A DNA stretch of 64,000 nt from Opitutales bacterium (GTDB lineage: Bacteria > Verrucomicrobiota > Verrucomicrobiia > Opitutales > UBA953), in contig JAFSAO010000001.1 in NCBI GenBank assembly GCA_017440935.1, forward strand, positions 24,183 to 88,182, in the 5' to 3' direction. Numbering within the stretch: position 1 is the first letter of the stretch; each line of letters opens with the position of its first letter. This document shows, one piece after another, positions 34,972-43,225 of the stretch. The position numbers and the translations under genes were made by a program. The notes beneath the pieces were generated by a model. It made no database searches. It was not told the origin of the DNA and was given only the letters and a program-made list of their open reading frames with translations.

Positions 34972-35067
34972 CCGGAAATCAGGGAGAACCTGAGAAAACG
35001 GTAAAAACATCGGTGCCAAAGTCCTTAGGCGGACGTTGGCGCCGAGTGCGTATTTCACACGTTTCGT

Positions 35068-35385
35068 TTACGAAAGGGCGGCAATGATGTTCGCTTTGCT
35101 TTGAACGCCGACCATCTTCTTGTCCAACTCGCCGTTTTTGAAGACGAGGAGCGTCGGAATATTCATAATTCCGAATTTCGCTGCAATGTCCGGGGCTTCG
35201 TCCACATTGACTTTGCAGATTTTCGCCGAGTCCTTGAGTTCTTCTGCGACCTGATCGACCACCGGTGCAAGCATACGGCAGGGTCCGCACCAGGGCGCCC
35301 AAAAATCGACAAGGACGGGAACGCTTGTGTTAATTTCGGAATCGAAGTTCGATCCGTTGAGTTCTTTTACGAATGAGGAGGACAT
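35068..35385 (-). CDS. trxA: Thioredoxin
   Basis: This cytoplasmic disulfide reductase supplies electrons to ribonucleotide reductase, peroxiredoxins and other partners. The 105-residue protein has the redox motif WCGPC within VDFWAPWCGPCRMLAPV (about 33) and the cis-Pro segment IMNIPTLLVFKNGE (about 72). There is no signal peptide, so it is the cytoplasmic form. An AGGAGG-like complement lies just upstream of the start. The Pro/Met-rich protein gene is 36 bp upstream in the same direction. Confidence 0.96.
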   Translation of the reverse strand: MSSSFVKELNGSNFDSEINTSVPVLVDFWAPWCGPCRMLAPVVDQVAEELKDSAKICKVNVDEAPDIAAKFGIMNIPTLLVFKNGELDKKMVGVQSKANIIAALS

Positions 35386-35421
35386 ATGAAGAGAGCGGAG
35401 ACGTGTGGGATTTTTGTTTAA

Positions 35422-36060
35422 TTAAAAGAGAATCGCAGCGGAGGTGTAGTCCAGATACAGCAGAACGGCTCCGGCGACACCGGCGGCAAGCGCGAGAACG
35501 TCGATGACGGCGGCGATGGTCGATTCGTTCGGGGACACTTCTTCCGTAGCGGCAGGTGTCGCTTCCGTCGATTCTTCGCCTTCCTTGTCTTTATTGGCTC
35601 CGACGGGGCGGACAACGGTCGGACGCGGTGCGGGCGCGGCGGCGGGACGCGGAATTGCAGCCTTCGTCGGCACAGCCGCAGCTGCGGGCTTCGGAACGGC
35701 AACGGGGCGCGGTTTCAACACCGGTTTCGGTGCGGCGGGTTGCGGCGCGGGAGCGGGCGCGGGCGGCGGAACACCCATTCCGGCAGGCGGAATCGGCATA
35801 CCTTGAGGCGGCATCGGCATTCCCTGCGGGGGAACAGGCATTCCCATCGGAGGCGTGGGCATTCCCGGCATCATACCCGGAGGCGGCATCGGCATTCCCG
35901 GCATCGGCGGCATGCCGGGAGGCGGAACGCCCATCGCGGGCGGCGGCATCGGCATACCGGCGGGCGGCGGCGGAAAGCCTACCGCAGGATTGTTACTGCG
36001 CAGATTCAATTTCGGCGCTTGAGGAAATCCGGCTGGGGGAGGGGGCGTTTGGGGGTCCAT
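35422..36060 (-). CDS. Pro/Met/Gly-rich protein with a C-terminal membrane helix
   Basis: The 212-residue protein has no recognisable domain. Residues about 28-105 are a near-repetitive Pro-Met-Gly tract of PPPGMP, MPMPPQGMP and PPPAM units. Residues 105-155 form a Pro/Ala/Lys linker, followed by an acidic patch (KDKEGEESTEATPAATEE). The last 35 residues form one hydrophobic helix (VIDVLALAAGVAGAVLLYLD), so it is probably tail-anchored with the disordered part in the cytoplasm. Met-rich repeats bind copper in some proteins, but here Met is paired with Pro and Gly and no His pattern is seen. trxA lies just downstream. Confidence 0.7.
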   Translation of the reverse strand: MDPQTPPPPAGFPQAPKLNLRSNNPAVGFPPPPAGMPMPPPAMGVPPPGMPPMPGMPMPPPGMMPGMPTPPMGMPVPPQGMPMPPQGMPIPPAGMGVPPPAPAPAPQPAAPKPVLKPRPVAVPKPAAAAVPTKAAIPRPAAAPAPRPTVVRPVGANKDKEGEESTEATPAATEEVSPNESTIAAVIDVLALAAGVAGAVLLYLDYTSAAILF

Positions 36061-36170
36061 ATGCTTGCAGATAGAAGATTAAAAACTGTTCACAAGATAA
36101 TGCGTTATTTCGTTTGAGAAAAGGAAAAAGTTGACTCAGCGGGAAGAATCAGGCTCGGATAAGCGACCGG

Positions 36171-37211
36171 CTACTTCGCGGCAAGTTGCTTTTCAATCGC
36201 CTTGATTTTGGAGTGCATTTCCGGAATACGCATTTTCAGCACCATGAGCTTTTTGGCGAGTCCGATCGGGATTGCCGGAGAGTCCAGCATCGTTGCTCCC
36301 GGTTCGACATCTCCGAGGACGCCGGCTTGTGCGCCGATGGTTGCTTTGTCGCCGATTTTGATGTGTCCGGCGAGTCCGACCTGTCCGGCGAGCGTGACGT
36401 AATCGCCGACGGTCGTCGATCCTGCCATGCCGACTTGTCCGCACAGGAAACAGTATTTTCCGATAACGCAGTTGTGCCCGATTTGGACGAGATTGTCGAT
36501 TTTCGTGCCTTTGCCGATACGCGTCGACGAGAAGCGTGCCCGGTCGATGCACGTTCCCGCGCCGATTTCGACATCGTCTTCAATGACGACGTTCCCGATT
36601 TGCGGAATTTTTTCGATTTTGCCGTCTACGGGAATAAAGCCGAAGCCGTCGGCGCCGATTACGGCGTTGGGGAGAACGTGGACGCGTGCGCCCAACTGCG
36701 AGTAGGCACAGATGCGGACTCCGCTTTCGATATGCGAGTTTTCGCCGATGCTTACGGCTGTGCCGACGGAAACGTGCGAGTCGAGAACTGCGCCGTCGCC
36801 GACAGTCGCTTTTTCTCCGATAACGCAGAACGGACCGATATGCACGTTTTTGCCGATTTTAGCGGATTCTGCGATGACGGCGGTCGGGTGTGTTCCCGCG
36901 GGCGGCTTCGGCCAAAGCGCGGCTTCGATTTGACCGCAAATCAGCGCGAGCGTGTAAGAGGGTTTTTCTACGAAAATATACGCCTGATTTTCTTTCGGAG
37001 AACTTCCCGTGTAATTCGCGGGAACGAGAATTGCCGACGCGTTGCATTCGGCAACTTGCGCGTGGTATTTGTCGTTGCCGAGAAAGGCAAGGTCGCCTTC
37101 CGTGGCGGAATCAAGCGCTCCGATGTTGGAGAGCGGAGTCGAAGTGTTGCCTTCGACTTTGATCGGGTCAATGACGTTACAAAGTTGTTCTAAGGTAAAA
37201 GCGAGAGCCAT
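36171..37211 (-). CDS. lpxD: UDP-3-O-acylglucosamine N-acyltransferase
   Basis: LpxD adds the N-linked acyl chain in lipid A synthesis, taking it from acyl-ACP. The start at 37211 is chosen because GGAGG lies five bases upstream and MALAFTLEQL matches family N-termini; the frame is open 14 codons further. The 346-residue protein has a uridine-binding N-terminal domain (about 1-100), a left-handed beta-helix of hexapeptide repeats (about 105-300), including the catalytic His in LVQIGHNC and NAVIGADGFGFIP, and a C-terminal helix (KIKAIEKQL). It shows that the organism makes lipid A. Confidence 0.95.
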   Translation of the reverse strand: MALAFTLEQLCNVIDPIKVEGNTSTPLSNIGALDSATEGDLAFLGNDKYHAQVAECNASAILVPANYTGSSPKENQAYIFVEKPSYTLALICGQIEAALWPKPPAGTHPTAVIAESAKIGKNVHIGPFCVIGEKATVGDGAVLDSHVSVGTAVSIGENSHIESGVRICAYSQLGARVHVLPNAVIGADGFGFIPVDGKIEKIPQIGNVVIEDDVEIGAGTCIDRARFSSTRIGKGTKIDNLVQIGHNCVIGKYCFLCGQVGMAGSTTVGDYVTLAGQVGLAGHIKIGDKATIGAQAGVLGDVEPGATMLDSPAIPIGLAKKLMVLKMRIPEMHSKIKAIEKQLAAK

Positions 37212-37351
37212 GCCTCCGATAATAAGCAGAAAGTCCGCTTCGTCAAATTTCAATTTGGAAACCGTAGCCGGTATTGAGCCGCTTGTTTTTCGTCGGCAAA
37301 GTCGATGTCCGCACTAAATTTCGATTTACGCGGGAGCGGGGCGGACGCAAA

Positions 37352-38017
37352 ATGTCGTATGTTATGACGAAAAAAGAACGCGCCGCTTTTGTGATGCAGA
37401 CGCTGGAAGAACTCTATCCGGAAACGCCGATTCCGCTACGCCACAGCGACGCGTTTACGTTGCTCGTTGCCGTCGTTCTTTCCGCGCAATGCACGGACAA
37501 GCGTGTAAACGAAGTTACGCCCGCACTTTTTGCACTTGCCGACACACCGGAAAAAATGGCGCAACTTCCGCGGGAGCGCGTCGAGGAAATAATTCGTCCG
37601 TGCGGGCTGTCTCCAAGAAAATCCCTCGCGCTTGTGAGTCTTTCCAAAACCATTGTCGAAAAACACGGCGGACGCGTTCCCGCGAGCTTTGAGGAGCTGG
37701 AAGCGCTCGACGGCGTCGGGCACAAGACGGCATCGGTGGTTATGTCGCAAGCATTCGGCGTTCCCGCGTTTCCCGTGGATACGCATATTCACCGCCTTGC
37801 GGCGCGGTGGAAACTTGCCGCCGGAAAAAATGTCGTCGACACCGAAAATTCCTTGAAAAAGCTGTTTCCCCGGGAGCGGTGGAACAAACTCCATCTGCAA
37901 ATTATTTTTTACGGACGCGAGCATTGCACGGCGCGCGGTTGCGACGGGCACACCTGTCGAATTTGCCGGGCGCTGAACGGGGAGAAAAAAGGCGTGAAAG
38001 GAAGCGGAAAGCAGTGA
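37352..38017 (+). CDS. nth: Endonuclease III-like DNA glycosylase/AP lyase
   Basis: Nth excises oxidised pyrimidines and cuts the abasic site. The 221-residue protein has the helix-hairpin-helix LDGVGHKTASVV with catalytic Lys125, and Asp143 in PVDTHIHRLAARW. LSAQCTDKRVNEVTP near 50 is also typical. The iron-sulfur region is odd: Cys192, 197, 202 and 205 are spaced 4-4-2, not the canonical 6-2-5, so cluster binding may differ or fail. The start at 37352 is chosen over 37364; the frame opens earlier without family similarity. The next gene overlaps the stop by GTGA. Confidence 0.88.
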   Translation: MSYVMTKKERAAFVMQTLEELYPETPIPLRHSDAFTLLVAVVLSAQCTDKRVNEVTPALFALADTPEKMAQLPRERVEEIIRPCGLSPRKSLALVSLSKTIVEKHGGRVPASFEELEALDGVGHKTASVVMSQAFGVPAFPVDTHIHRLAARWKLAAGKNVVDTENSLKKLFPRERWNKLHLQIIFYGREHCTARGCDGHTCRICRALNGEKKGVKGSGKQ

Positions 38018-38853
38018 TTCTTTTTTCTGCAGTTTTCGCGCTGGCGGTCGTCGTTTTTCTCGCTGTCTCATTGCGTGCGAAAAGGCGGCGGGAACGTTAT
38101 TTTGCGGCGCCGTTCCCGCAGGAGTGGGAAAAAATTCTTCTCCGCAACGTTCCCGCCTACGCGATTTTGCCGAACACACTTCGCGAAAAATACCATCGCC
38201 GTATCAAAGAATTTTTATCCGAAAAAACTTTTGAAGCCTGCGGCGGGCTGAAATCCGTTTCGGATGAAATGGCGCTTACGATTGCCGGACACGCGTCGCT
38301 CCTTTCCGTTAATCGGAGCGGGACCGCTTGGAGTTCGCTTCATTCCGTGCTCGTTTATCCGCGGGCTTTTGCCGCGCCCGGAGAGGAGAGCGAAACCGAA
38401 GGCGGGCTGGTCGCTCGGGAACGCGGGACGCGCGACGGCGAGTCTTGGACTCACGGGAGTGTCGTTTTTTCGTGGCAACGCATTGCGCGTGACATTGCGT
38501 TGCACGGGAACGGACAAAACGTCGTTATTCACGAATTTGCACACCAGCTGGATTCTGATGACGGAATTACGGGCGGGTGTCCTGCGTTTTCCGAGCTTTC
38601 CGATGTGCGGGCATGGCAAAATATCGCCGCGCGGGAACTCGAGCGGCTTCGTTCCGGAGACGCGGGAACGATTCTTGACGAATACGGCGCGGAAAATCCC
38701 GCGGAATTTTTTGCCGTTTCCGTTGAAGCGTTTTTCGAGCAACCGATTGAGACCAAGCGGGCACATCCGGAAATTTACGCGCTGCTCTCCCGGCTTTTTT
38801 CGCTTGATCCGGCAACATGGGAAGACGAGCGGACACCGAACGTTCCGATTTGA
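38014..38853 (+). CDS. MtfA-like zinc metallopeptidase (M90 family)
   Basis: The 279-residue protein starts at GTG 38014, overlapping the nth stop as GTGA, which indicates translational coupling. An N-terminal hydrophobic helix (VILFSAVFALAVVVFLAVSL) anchors it. The rest matches the MtfA/M90 peptidases: VSDEMALTIAGHASLL, FSWQRIARDIA and the zinc site HEFAHQLD (about 173), with a third ligand probably in EFFAVSVEAFFEQP. In E. coli MtfA cleaves peptides and binds the Mlc repressor; here the membrane anchor is a difference. No ptsG or mlc gene is near. Confidence 0.85.
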   Translation: MILFSAVFALAVVVFLAVSLRAKRRRERYFAAPFPQEWEKILLRNVPAYAILPNTLREKYHRRIKEFLSEKTFEACGGLKSVSDEMALTIAGHASLLSVNRSGTAWSSLHSVLVYPRAFAAPGEESETEGGLVARERGTRDGESWTHGSVVFSWQRIARDIALHGNGQNVVIHEFAHQLDSDDGITGGCPAFSELSDVRAWQNIAARELERLRSGDAGTILDEYGAENPAEFFAVSVEAFFEQPIETKRAHPEIYALLSRLFSLDPATWEDERTPNVPI

Positions 38854-38954
38854 TTTTCCCTGACCCGGAATCGGTTTTCCCGAGGCGGATCTTTTTTCGC
38901 GGACTTTCAATTTTCTTTCCAAATTCCCCGGCTTTATCCATTATTGCCGAAGCA

Positions 38955-40064
38955 ATGCCTCTGATCGACCGACACATTTTATGGGAATGGCTGAAAATTT
39001 TCGCGATGTCGCTTCTCGCGATGATCGGAATGCTTCTCATTTCCGCCGTTTATAACAACTTGGAAGACCTTTTGGTCTGGAATGTCCCGACGCTTCAATC
39101 TATCGAGTTTTTTGCGATGATAGCGATGGGATTTCTTCCGGTTGTTATTCCCGTGTCGCTCCTTGTTTCCCTGCTTTTCATGCTGGGGCATTTGCACAAA
39201 AATCAGGAACTTACGGCGATGCGCGCGGCGGGCTTGGGTATTTTTCGCATTACGCGTTCGCTCTGGGCGGCGGGAGCGGTGCTGTCGTTTCTCATGCTCG
39301 CGCTGAACGCTTCGCTCGTCCCGTATGCCACGGAGCGCGCGGCAACGATTCTTTCCGAAGGCGAACTGAAATACCGCGAAAGCAAAGGTGATTTCAACCG
39401 CGCCAGCGTTCGCGGGGAAATGCTGTTTTTCAATAATTCCGCAGATCGCCGGAATTGGTATATTGCCAACTACAATCCTTACACGCGCAAAGCCTACGGC
39501 GTAAATATTTACACCTACGACGAACGCGGGCGCATCACGAATGCTCTCGTCGCGGAAACGGGTTCGTTTGAAGAATCAACGCGAACTTGGACGCTGAAAA
39601 ACGGCAAAGAACTCGTTTACGAAAACGGACAACTTTTGCGTCAGCCGAAATTTACCGAGCGGAAGGAATCCAAGTTTTCGGAAAATCCCTCGCTGATGGC
39701 GCTCATCGGACGAAAAACAAGCGACCTTTCGATTCCCGAAATCCGTCGCATCCTCAAAGAAACCGACCCGAAAAGCAACCCGCGCATCTCCGAATACGAA
39801 GTTTATTACAACTCGGTTTTGGCGAGTCCGTTCTGTTGTCTCATCGTCGTCGGGATTGCGATTCCGTTTGCCGTCGCCGGCGTGCGCGTTAATCCGATGG
39901 TCGGCGTATCCAAATCCATCGGACTTTTTGCGGCGTATTACCTGTTGACCAACATTTTCAATATGCTCGGCACGGGGCAGTGGCTTCCGCCTGTGCTCGC
40001 GGCATGGGCTCCGAATGTGCTCATGTTTGCCTACGCGGTTTACCTTTGCAGAAAGGTGAACTAA
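38955..40064 (+). CDS. LptF/LptG-family LPS export permease
   Basis: Permease of the LPS transport system that, with LptB, pulls LPS from the inner membrane towards the LptC-A-D bridge. The start at 38955 gives 369 residues beginning MPLIDRHILWEWLKIF; an upstream in-frame extension overlaps the peptidase gene and has no similarity. It has three N-terminal helices with PVVIPVSLLVSLLFMLGHLH and the AMRAAGLG element typical of LptF/G, a periplasmic beta-jellyroll (about 150-270) and three C-terminal helices. F and G cannot be told apart here; the partner gene is not adjacent. Confidence 0.88.
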   Translation: MPLIDRHILWEWLKIFAMSLLAMIGMLLISAVYNNLEDLLVWNVPTLQSIEFFAMIAMGFLPVVIPVSLLVSLLFMLGHLHKNQELTAMRAAGLGIFRITRSLWAAGAVLSFLMLALNASLVPYATERAATILSEGELKYRESKGDFNRASVRGEMLFFNNSADRRNWYIANYNPYTRKAYGVNIYTYDERGRITNALVAETGSFEESTRTWTLKNGKELVYENGQLLRQPKFTERKESKFSENPSLMALIGRKTSDLSIPEIRRILKETDPKSNPRISEYEVYYNSVLASPFCCLIVVGIAIPFAVAGVRVNPMVGVSKSIGLFAAYYLLTNIFNMLGTGQWLPPVLAAWAPNVLMFAYAVYLCRKVN

Positions 40065-40088
40065 AAACGCTTAAAATTTTCCGGCTTG

Positions 40089-40925
40089 GTGTTTTCTCCG
40101 AAACGAAATCCCGATTGCTGTGCGTTCCCGCCGCCCGGAGCGCAGGCGCAAAACGCTCCGCTGATTAAGCCGGAGGAATTGCCGACGTGGATTGTCGAGG
40201 AAGACGCGGATTTCCTTGCGTTCAGCAAACCGGGCTGGGTTGTTTGCCACCCGTCAAAAAACGGTCCGTGGTCGAGCCTCGTCGGCGCGGTGCGGGAATG
40301 GCGCGGCGGCGAAACAATGCATCTCGTTTCCCGCCTCGATCGCGAAACCAGCGGGATTATTCTCATCGCGCTCAATCGCGAAGCTGCAAGCAAAAGCCAA
40401 AAAGCCGTCGAGCGCCGGTGGGTTTCCAAAACTTACCTCGCTATTCTCGAAGGCGAAATGCGCGAGCCCCGACTTGTCGATGCTCCGTTGCGACCCGACA
40501 CCGCGAGTCCTGTTCTTGTCAAACAGTGCGTGGGCGAGGGTCCGGATGCGCAAACCGCCGTTACATTTTTTGAACCGCTGTATTGCGGGAACGGATACAC
40601 GCTCGCCCGCGTTGAGCTCCACACGGGACGAAAACACCAAATCCGTGCCCACGCACAACACATCGGGCATTGCGTTGTCGGAGATAAACTTTACGGACAC
40701 AACGAGCGCCTTTATTTGGATTTTTGCGAGAAAGGGTGGACGGAGCGCCATGCGCGGGAACTCGAAATGCCGCGCCAAGCTCTGCACGCCGCGCGTCTCG
40801 TTTTCAAAAGTCCCGAAATTCAACGCACTTTTTCCGCGCCGCTCCCGTCGGATATGCGCGATTTTTGCCGGGAAAAACTCGGCATGAGCGACGGCGATTT
40901 GAAATCCGCCGAAACTCTTGACTGA
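40089..40925 (+). CDS. RluA-family pseudouridine synthase
   Basis: The enzyme isomerises uridine to pseudouridine in rRNA or tRNA. About 278 residues from GTG 40089 (TTG at 40086 is equally possible; no ribosome-binding site decides). The catalytic motif is HLVSRLDRETSGIILIAL with the nucleophilic Asp. KTYLAILEG and LHTGRKHQIRAHAQHIGH are the other family blocks. There is no N-terminal S4 domain, unlike RluD. The target RNA is unknown. It follows the permease gene by 24 bp, so it may be read from the same transcript. Confidence 0.88.
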   Translation: MFSPKRNPDCCAFPPPGAQAQNAPLIKPEELPTWIVEEDADFLAFSKPGWVVCHPSKNGPWSSLVGAVREWRGGETMHLVSRLDRETSGIILIALNREAASKSQKAVERRWVSKTYLAILEGEMREPRLVDAPLRPDTASPVLVKQCVGEGPDAQTAVTFFEPLYCGNGYTLARVELHTGRKHQIRAHAQHIGHCVVGDKLYGHNERLYLDFCEKGWTERHARELEMPRQALHAARLVFKSPEIQRTFSAPLPSDMRDFCREKLGMSDGDLKSAETLD

Positions 40926-40964
40926 AGCATTCCGCGTTCCCGCGCTGTCTATTTCCGAAATTAT

Positions 40965-42317
40965 ATGATGAATTTACAAACACCGACACTCGCTCAATGC
41001 GTTTCTCCCGACGAAAAACGCCATCTCGTGTGGATTGACTGCGCGCGCTGGATTGCGATGTTCCTCGTTGTCGTTTGCCACGCTTGCGATCCGTTTAACT
41101 GTTCGACGGAATCGGCGAGCAATCCGGATTTTCTGCGCTGGGGCGCAATTTGGGGCTCGATGCTGCGCCCGAGCGTTCCGCTGTTCGTGATGATTACGGG
41201 AGCTCTGTTGCTTCCCGTGCGGGAAAACACGCTCGGCGGATTTTACAAAAAACGTATTCCGCGCGTGCTGATTCCGTTCCTGATCTGGTCGACGATTTAC
41301 ACGCTGTTCCCGTGGTTTGCGAGTTTGGTCTGCTCTACGCCCGAATCTGCAAAGGAACTCGTGCTCACCTTTTTCCCGTATTCGAGCTTTATGAACGGCG
41401 GGAACGGTCCGGAAACCACACTCTCCGCCGCGCTCGGGACGCTTACGACAGTTCCGTTTTCGTTCAACTACTTTTCCGTCCATCTGTGGTATGTTTATAT
41501 GCTTCTGGGGCTGTATCTTTACCTGCCGGTTTTTTCGGCGTGGGTGGAGAAAGTTTCGACGCAAACCAAGTGGGCGTTTCTCGGAATTTGGGGCGTCACG
41601 CTTGTTATTCCTTACGCCGACGTTTTTCTGACGCCGCACTTGCCTTTCGGTGAAGGCTACCTTTTCGGCACCTGTTCGTGGAACGCGTTCGGCACGTTTT
41701 ACGCGTTTGCGGGATTCAACGGCTATTTGTTGCTCGGACACGTTCTCGCCGAAGCCTCACCGAAGCTCAGCGTAAAAAAGGCATTCGCGATCGGCGTTCC
41801 GATGTTACTTGCGGGAACGTTTTTGACCTTTGTCGCGTTTTTCTGGGTGCGCCTCATGGGGAGTCTTGACAATCCGCAGGTTTTCAACGCACTTGCCGAC
41901 GGCGGCGCGCTCTCCAAATGCCTCGCCGATGTCGCGCAATCGCTCGCGGGAACGACTCCGGACGCTGTCGCCGCTACCGCGAAAACGTTCCAAGCAGAGC
42001 CGATGGTCGAACTTTTCTGGACGTATTGTTCGTTCAACGTCGTGCTTTCGAGCGCTGCACTGTTTTTGTTGATTTCAAAAATTGATCTTGCGCCGGGACG
42101 CTTTACACGCTTTCTCGCCACGCTTGGAAAACTCGGCTTCGGCGTTTATCTCGTGCATTACTTTTTTGTCGGACCGAGCTACGTTCTCGCCGTCAAAATC
42201 GGCATTCCGCTCGAACTGCAAATTCCCGTTTCCGCGCTTTTCGCTCTTGCCGCAACCTACATTCTCGTGCGCGCGCTTTATGCGATTCTCCCCAAGCCGA
42301 AAATTTTCTTGGGCTAA
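40965..42317 (+). CDS. Acyltransferase 3 family membrane protein
   Basis: The 450-residue polytopic protein has about ten hydrophobic helices. The start of the family fold is clear: HLVWIDCARWIAMFLVVVCH, with the conserved Arg and His of acyltransferase 3 enzymes in the first helix. FYKKRIPRVLIPFLIWSTIY is the following family segment, and GFGVYLVHYFFVGPSYV occurs near the end. Such enzymes move an acyl group (often acetyl or succinyl) onto extracytoplasmic polysaccharide, LPS or peptidoglycan; WecH and OatA are examples. The substrate is not predictable here. Either of two adjacent Met codons could be the start. Confidence 0.85.
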   Translation: MMNLQTPTLAQCVSPDEKRHLVWIDCARWIAMFLVVVCHACDPFNCSTESASNPDFLRWGAIWGSMLRPSVPLFVMITGALLLPVRENTLGGFYKKRIPRVLIPFLIWSTIYTLFPWFASLVCSTPESAKELVLTFFPYSSFMNGGNGPETTLSAALGTLTTVPFSFNYFSVHLWYVYMLLGLYLYLPVFSAWVEKVSTQTKWAFLGIWGVTLVIPYADVFLTPHLPFGEGYLFGTCSWNAFGTFYAFAGFNGYLLLGHVLAEASPKLSVKKAFAIGVPMLLAGTFLTFVAFFWVRLMGSLDNPQVFNALADGGALSKCLADVAQSLAGTTPDAVAATAKTFQAEPMVELFWTYCSFNVVLSSAALFLLISKIDLAPGRFTRFLATLGKLGFGVYLVHYFFVGPSYVLAVKIGIPLELQIPVSALFALAATYILVRALYAILPKPKIFLG

Positions 42318-42320
42318 AAA

Positions 42321-42350
42321 AGATTAAAGCTTAATGCTTGGAGCTTAAAG
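42321..42350. repeat. Intergenic echo repeat, period 7
   Basis: gattaaa, gcttaat, gcttgga, gcttaaa in tandem, between the convergent acyltransferase and inositol-phosphatase-family genes. Confidence 0.55.
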
Positions 42351-42385
42351 AACCCGAATGCGCCAACGGGGAACGAGTTTTTCTT

Positions 42386-43183
42386 TCACGAAAGCGACAA
42401 AAACTTCCGCGCTTTTTCCATAAATTCGGGTGTTCCCGCAACCCAGCGCAAATTCGGCATTTTTGAGGAAACTTCCCGTAGGGGAAACGCCTGCGCCCCG
42501 CGAAAAACGATTTCGCGTCCCGCGGCACCGAGCATCGCCGCCGCCGCCGCGATATCCCAAATCTTCGTGTTGTAATCGACGCTTCCGTCAATCGCACCGA
42601 ACGCATTATACGCCAGATTCAACGCCGCAGAGCCTTGGCATCGCACCGCGTTCACCGTCGTAAACGGTTCGAGCTCCGACAGCTCGTTTTTTTTCAGCGG
42701 GAAATGGAAACTCACAATGCTGTGATGATTGAACGCCGGGCATTCCGTTTTCACGGGAACGCCGCCGCGCGACAGCGGAACTGTTTTTCCTCCCTCCAAA
42801 AATGTTTTTTGAGCATGGTCGTAAATGATTCCGTAAACGGGGAATCCGTCTTCGAGAAGCGCCAGCGAAACCGCACAGAGCGGAATTCCGCGTGCAAAAT
42901 TATTTGTTCCGTCAATCGGATCCAACACCCACGCAAAACGCGAATGCAGTTCCCGCGCGGGAGCGTCGGGCGGCGGTAAATCTTCCTCCGAACAAAAATC
43001 GTCCTGCGGGAACGCCGTCGTAATGAAATCCGTGATACGTTTCGAGATTTCAAAATCCGCTTCCGTTACGCGTGTGTCGTCGCGCTTCCACAGACTTTCG
43101 ACCTTGGAAAATTTTTCGTCGAAAAACGGAACAACGCTTGCGACGGCTTCCCGCGCGGCTTTTATGCGGTTTGAAATTTCCAT
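42386..43183 (-). CDS. Inositol monophosphatase family protein
   Basis: This Mg-dependent phosphatase acts on inositol phosphate, 3'-phosphoadenosine 5'-phosphate or a similar small phosphate ester. The 265-residue protein has the metal-binding Glu-Glu in DDFCSEEDLPPP (about 65), WVLDPIDGTNNFARGIPLCA (about 87-106) and, near 210, KIWDIAAAAAML, where the family has WD. GSAALNLAYNAFGAIDG is the substrate loop. Metal ligands look complete. Whether it is SuhB-, CysQ- or HisN-like cannot be decided. leuC lies 42 bp upstream in the same direction. Confidence 0.87.
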   Translation of the reverse strand: MEISNRIKAAREAVASVVPFFDEKFSKVESLWKRDDTRVTEADFEISKRITDFITTAFPQDDFCSEEDLPPPDAPARELHSRFAWVLDPIDGTNNFARGIPLCAVSLALLEDGFPVYGIIYDHAQKTFLEGGKTVPLSRGGVPVKTECPAFNHHSIVSFHFPLKKNELSELEPFTTVNAVRCQGSAALNLAYNAFGAIDGSVDYNTKIWDIAAAAAMLGAAGREIVFRGAQAFPLREVSSKMPNLRWVAGTPEFMEKARKFLSLS

Positions 43184-43225
43184 AATTTTGCAGGTAAAAC
43201 GACAAGCGTGTCGCTTCTTTCGTGC

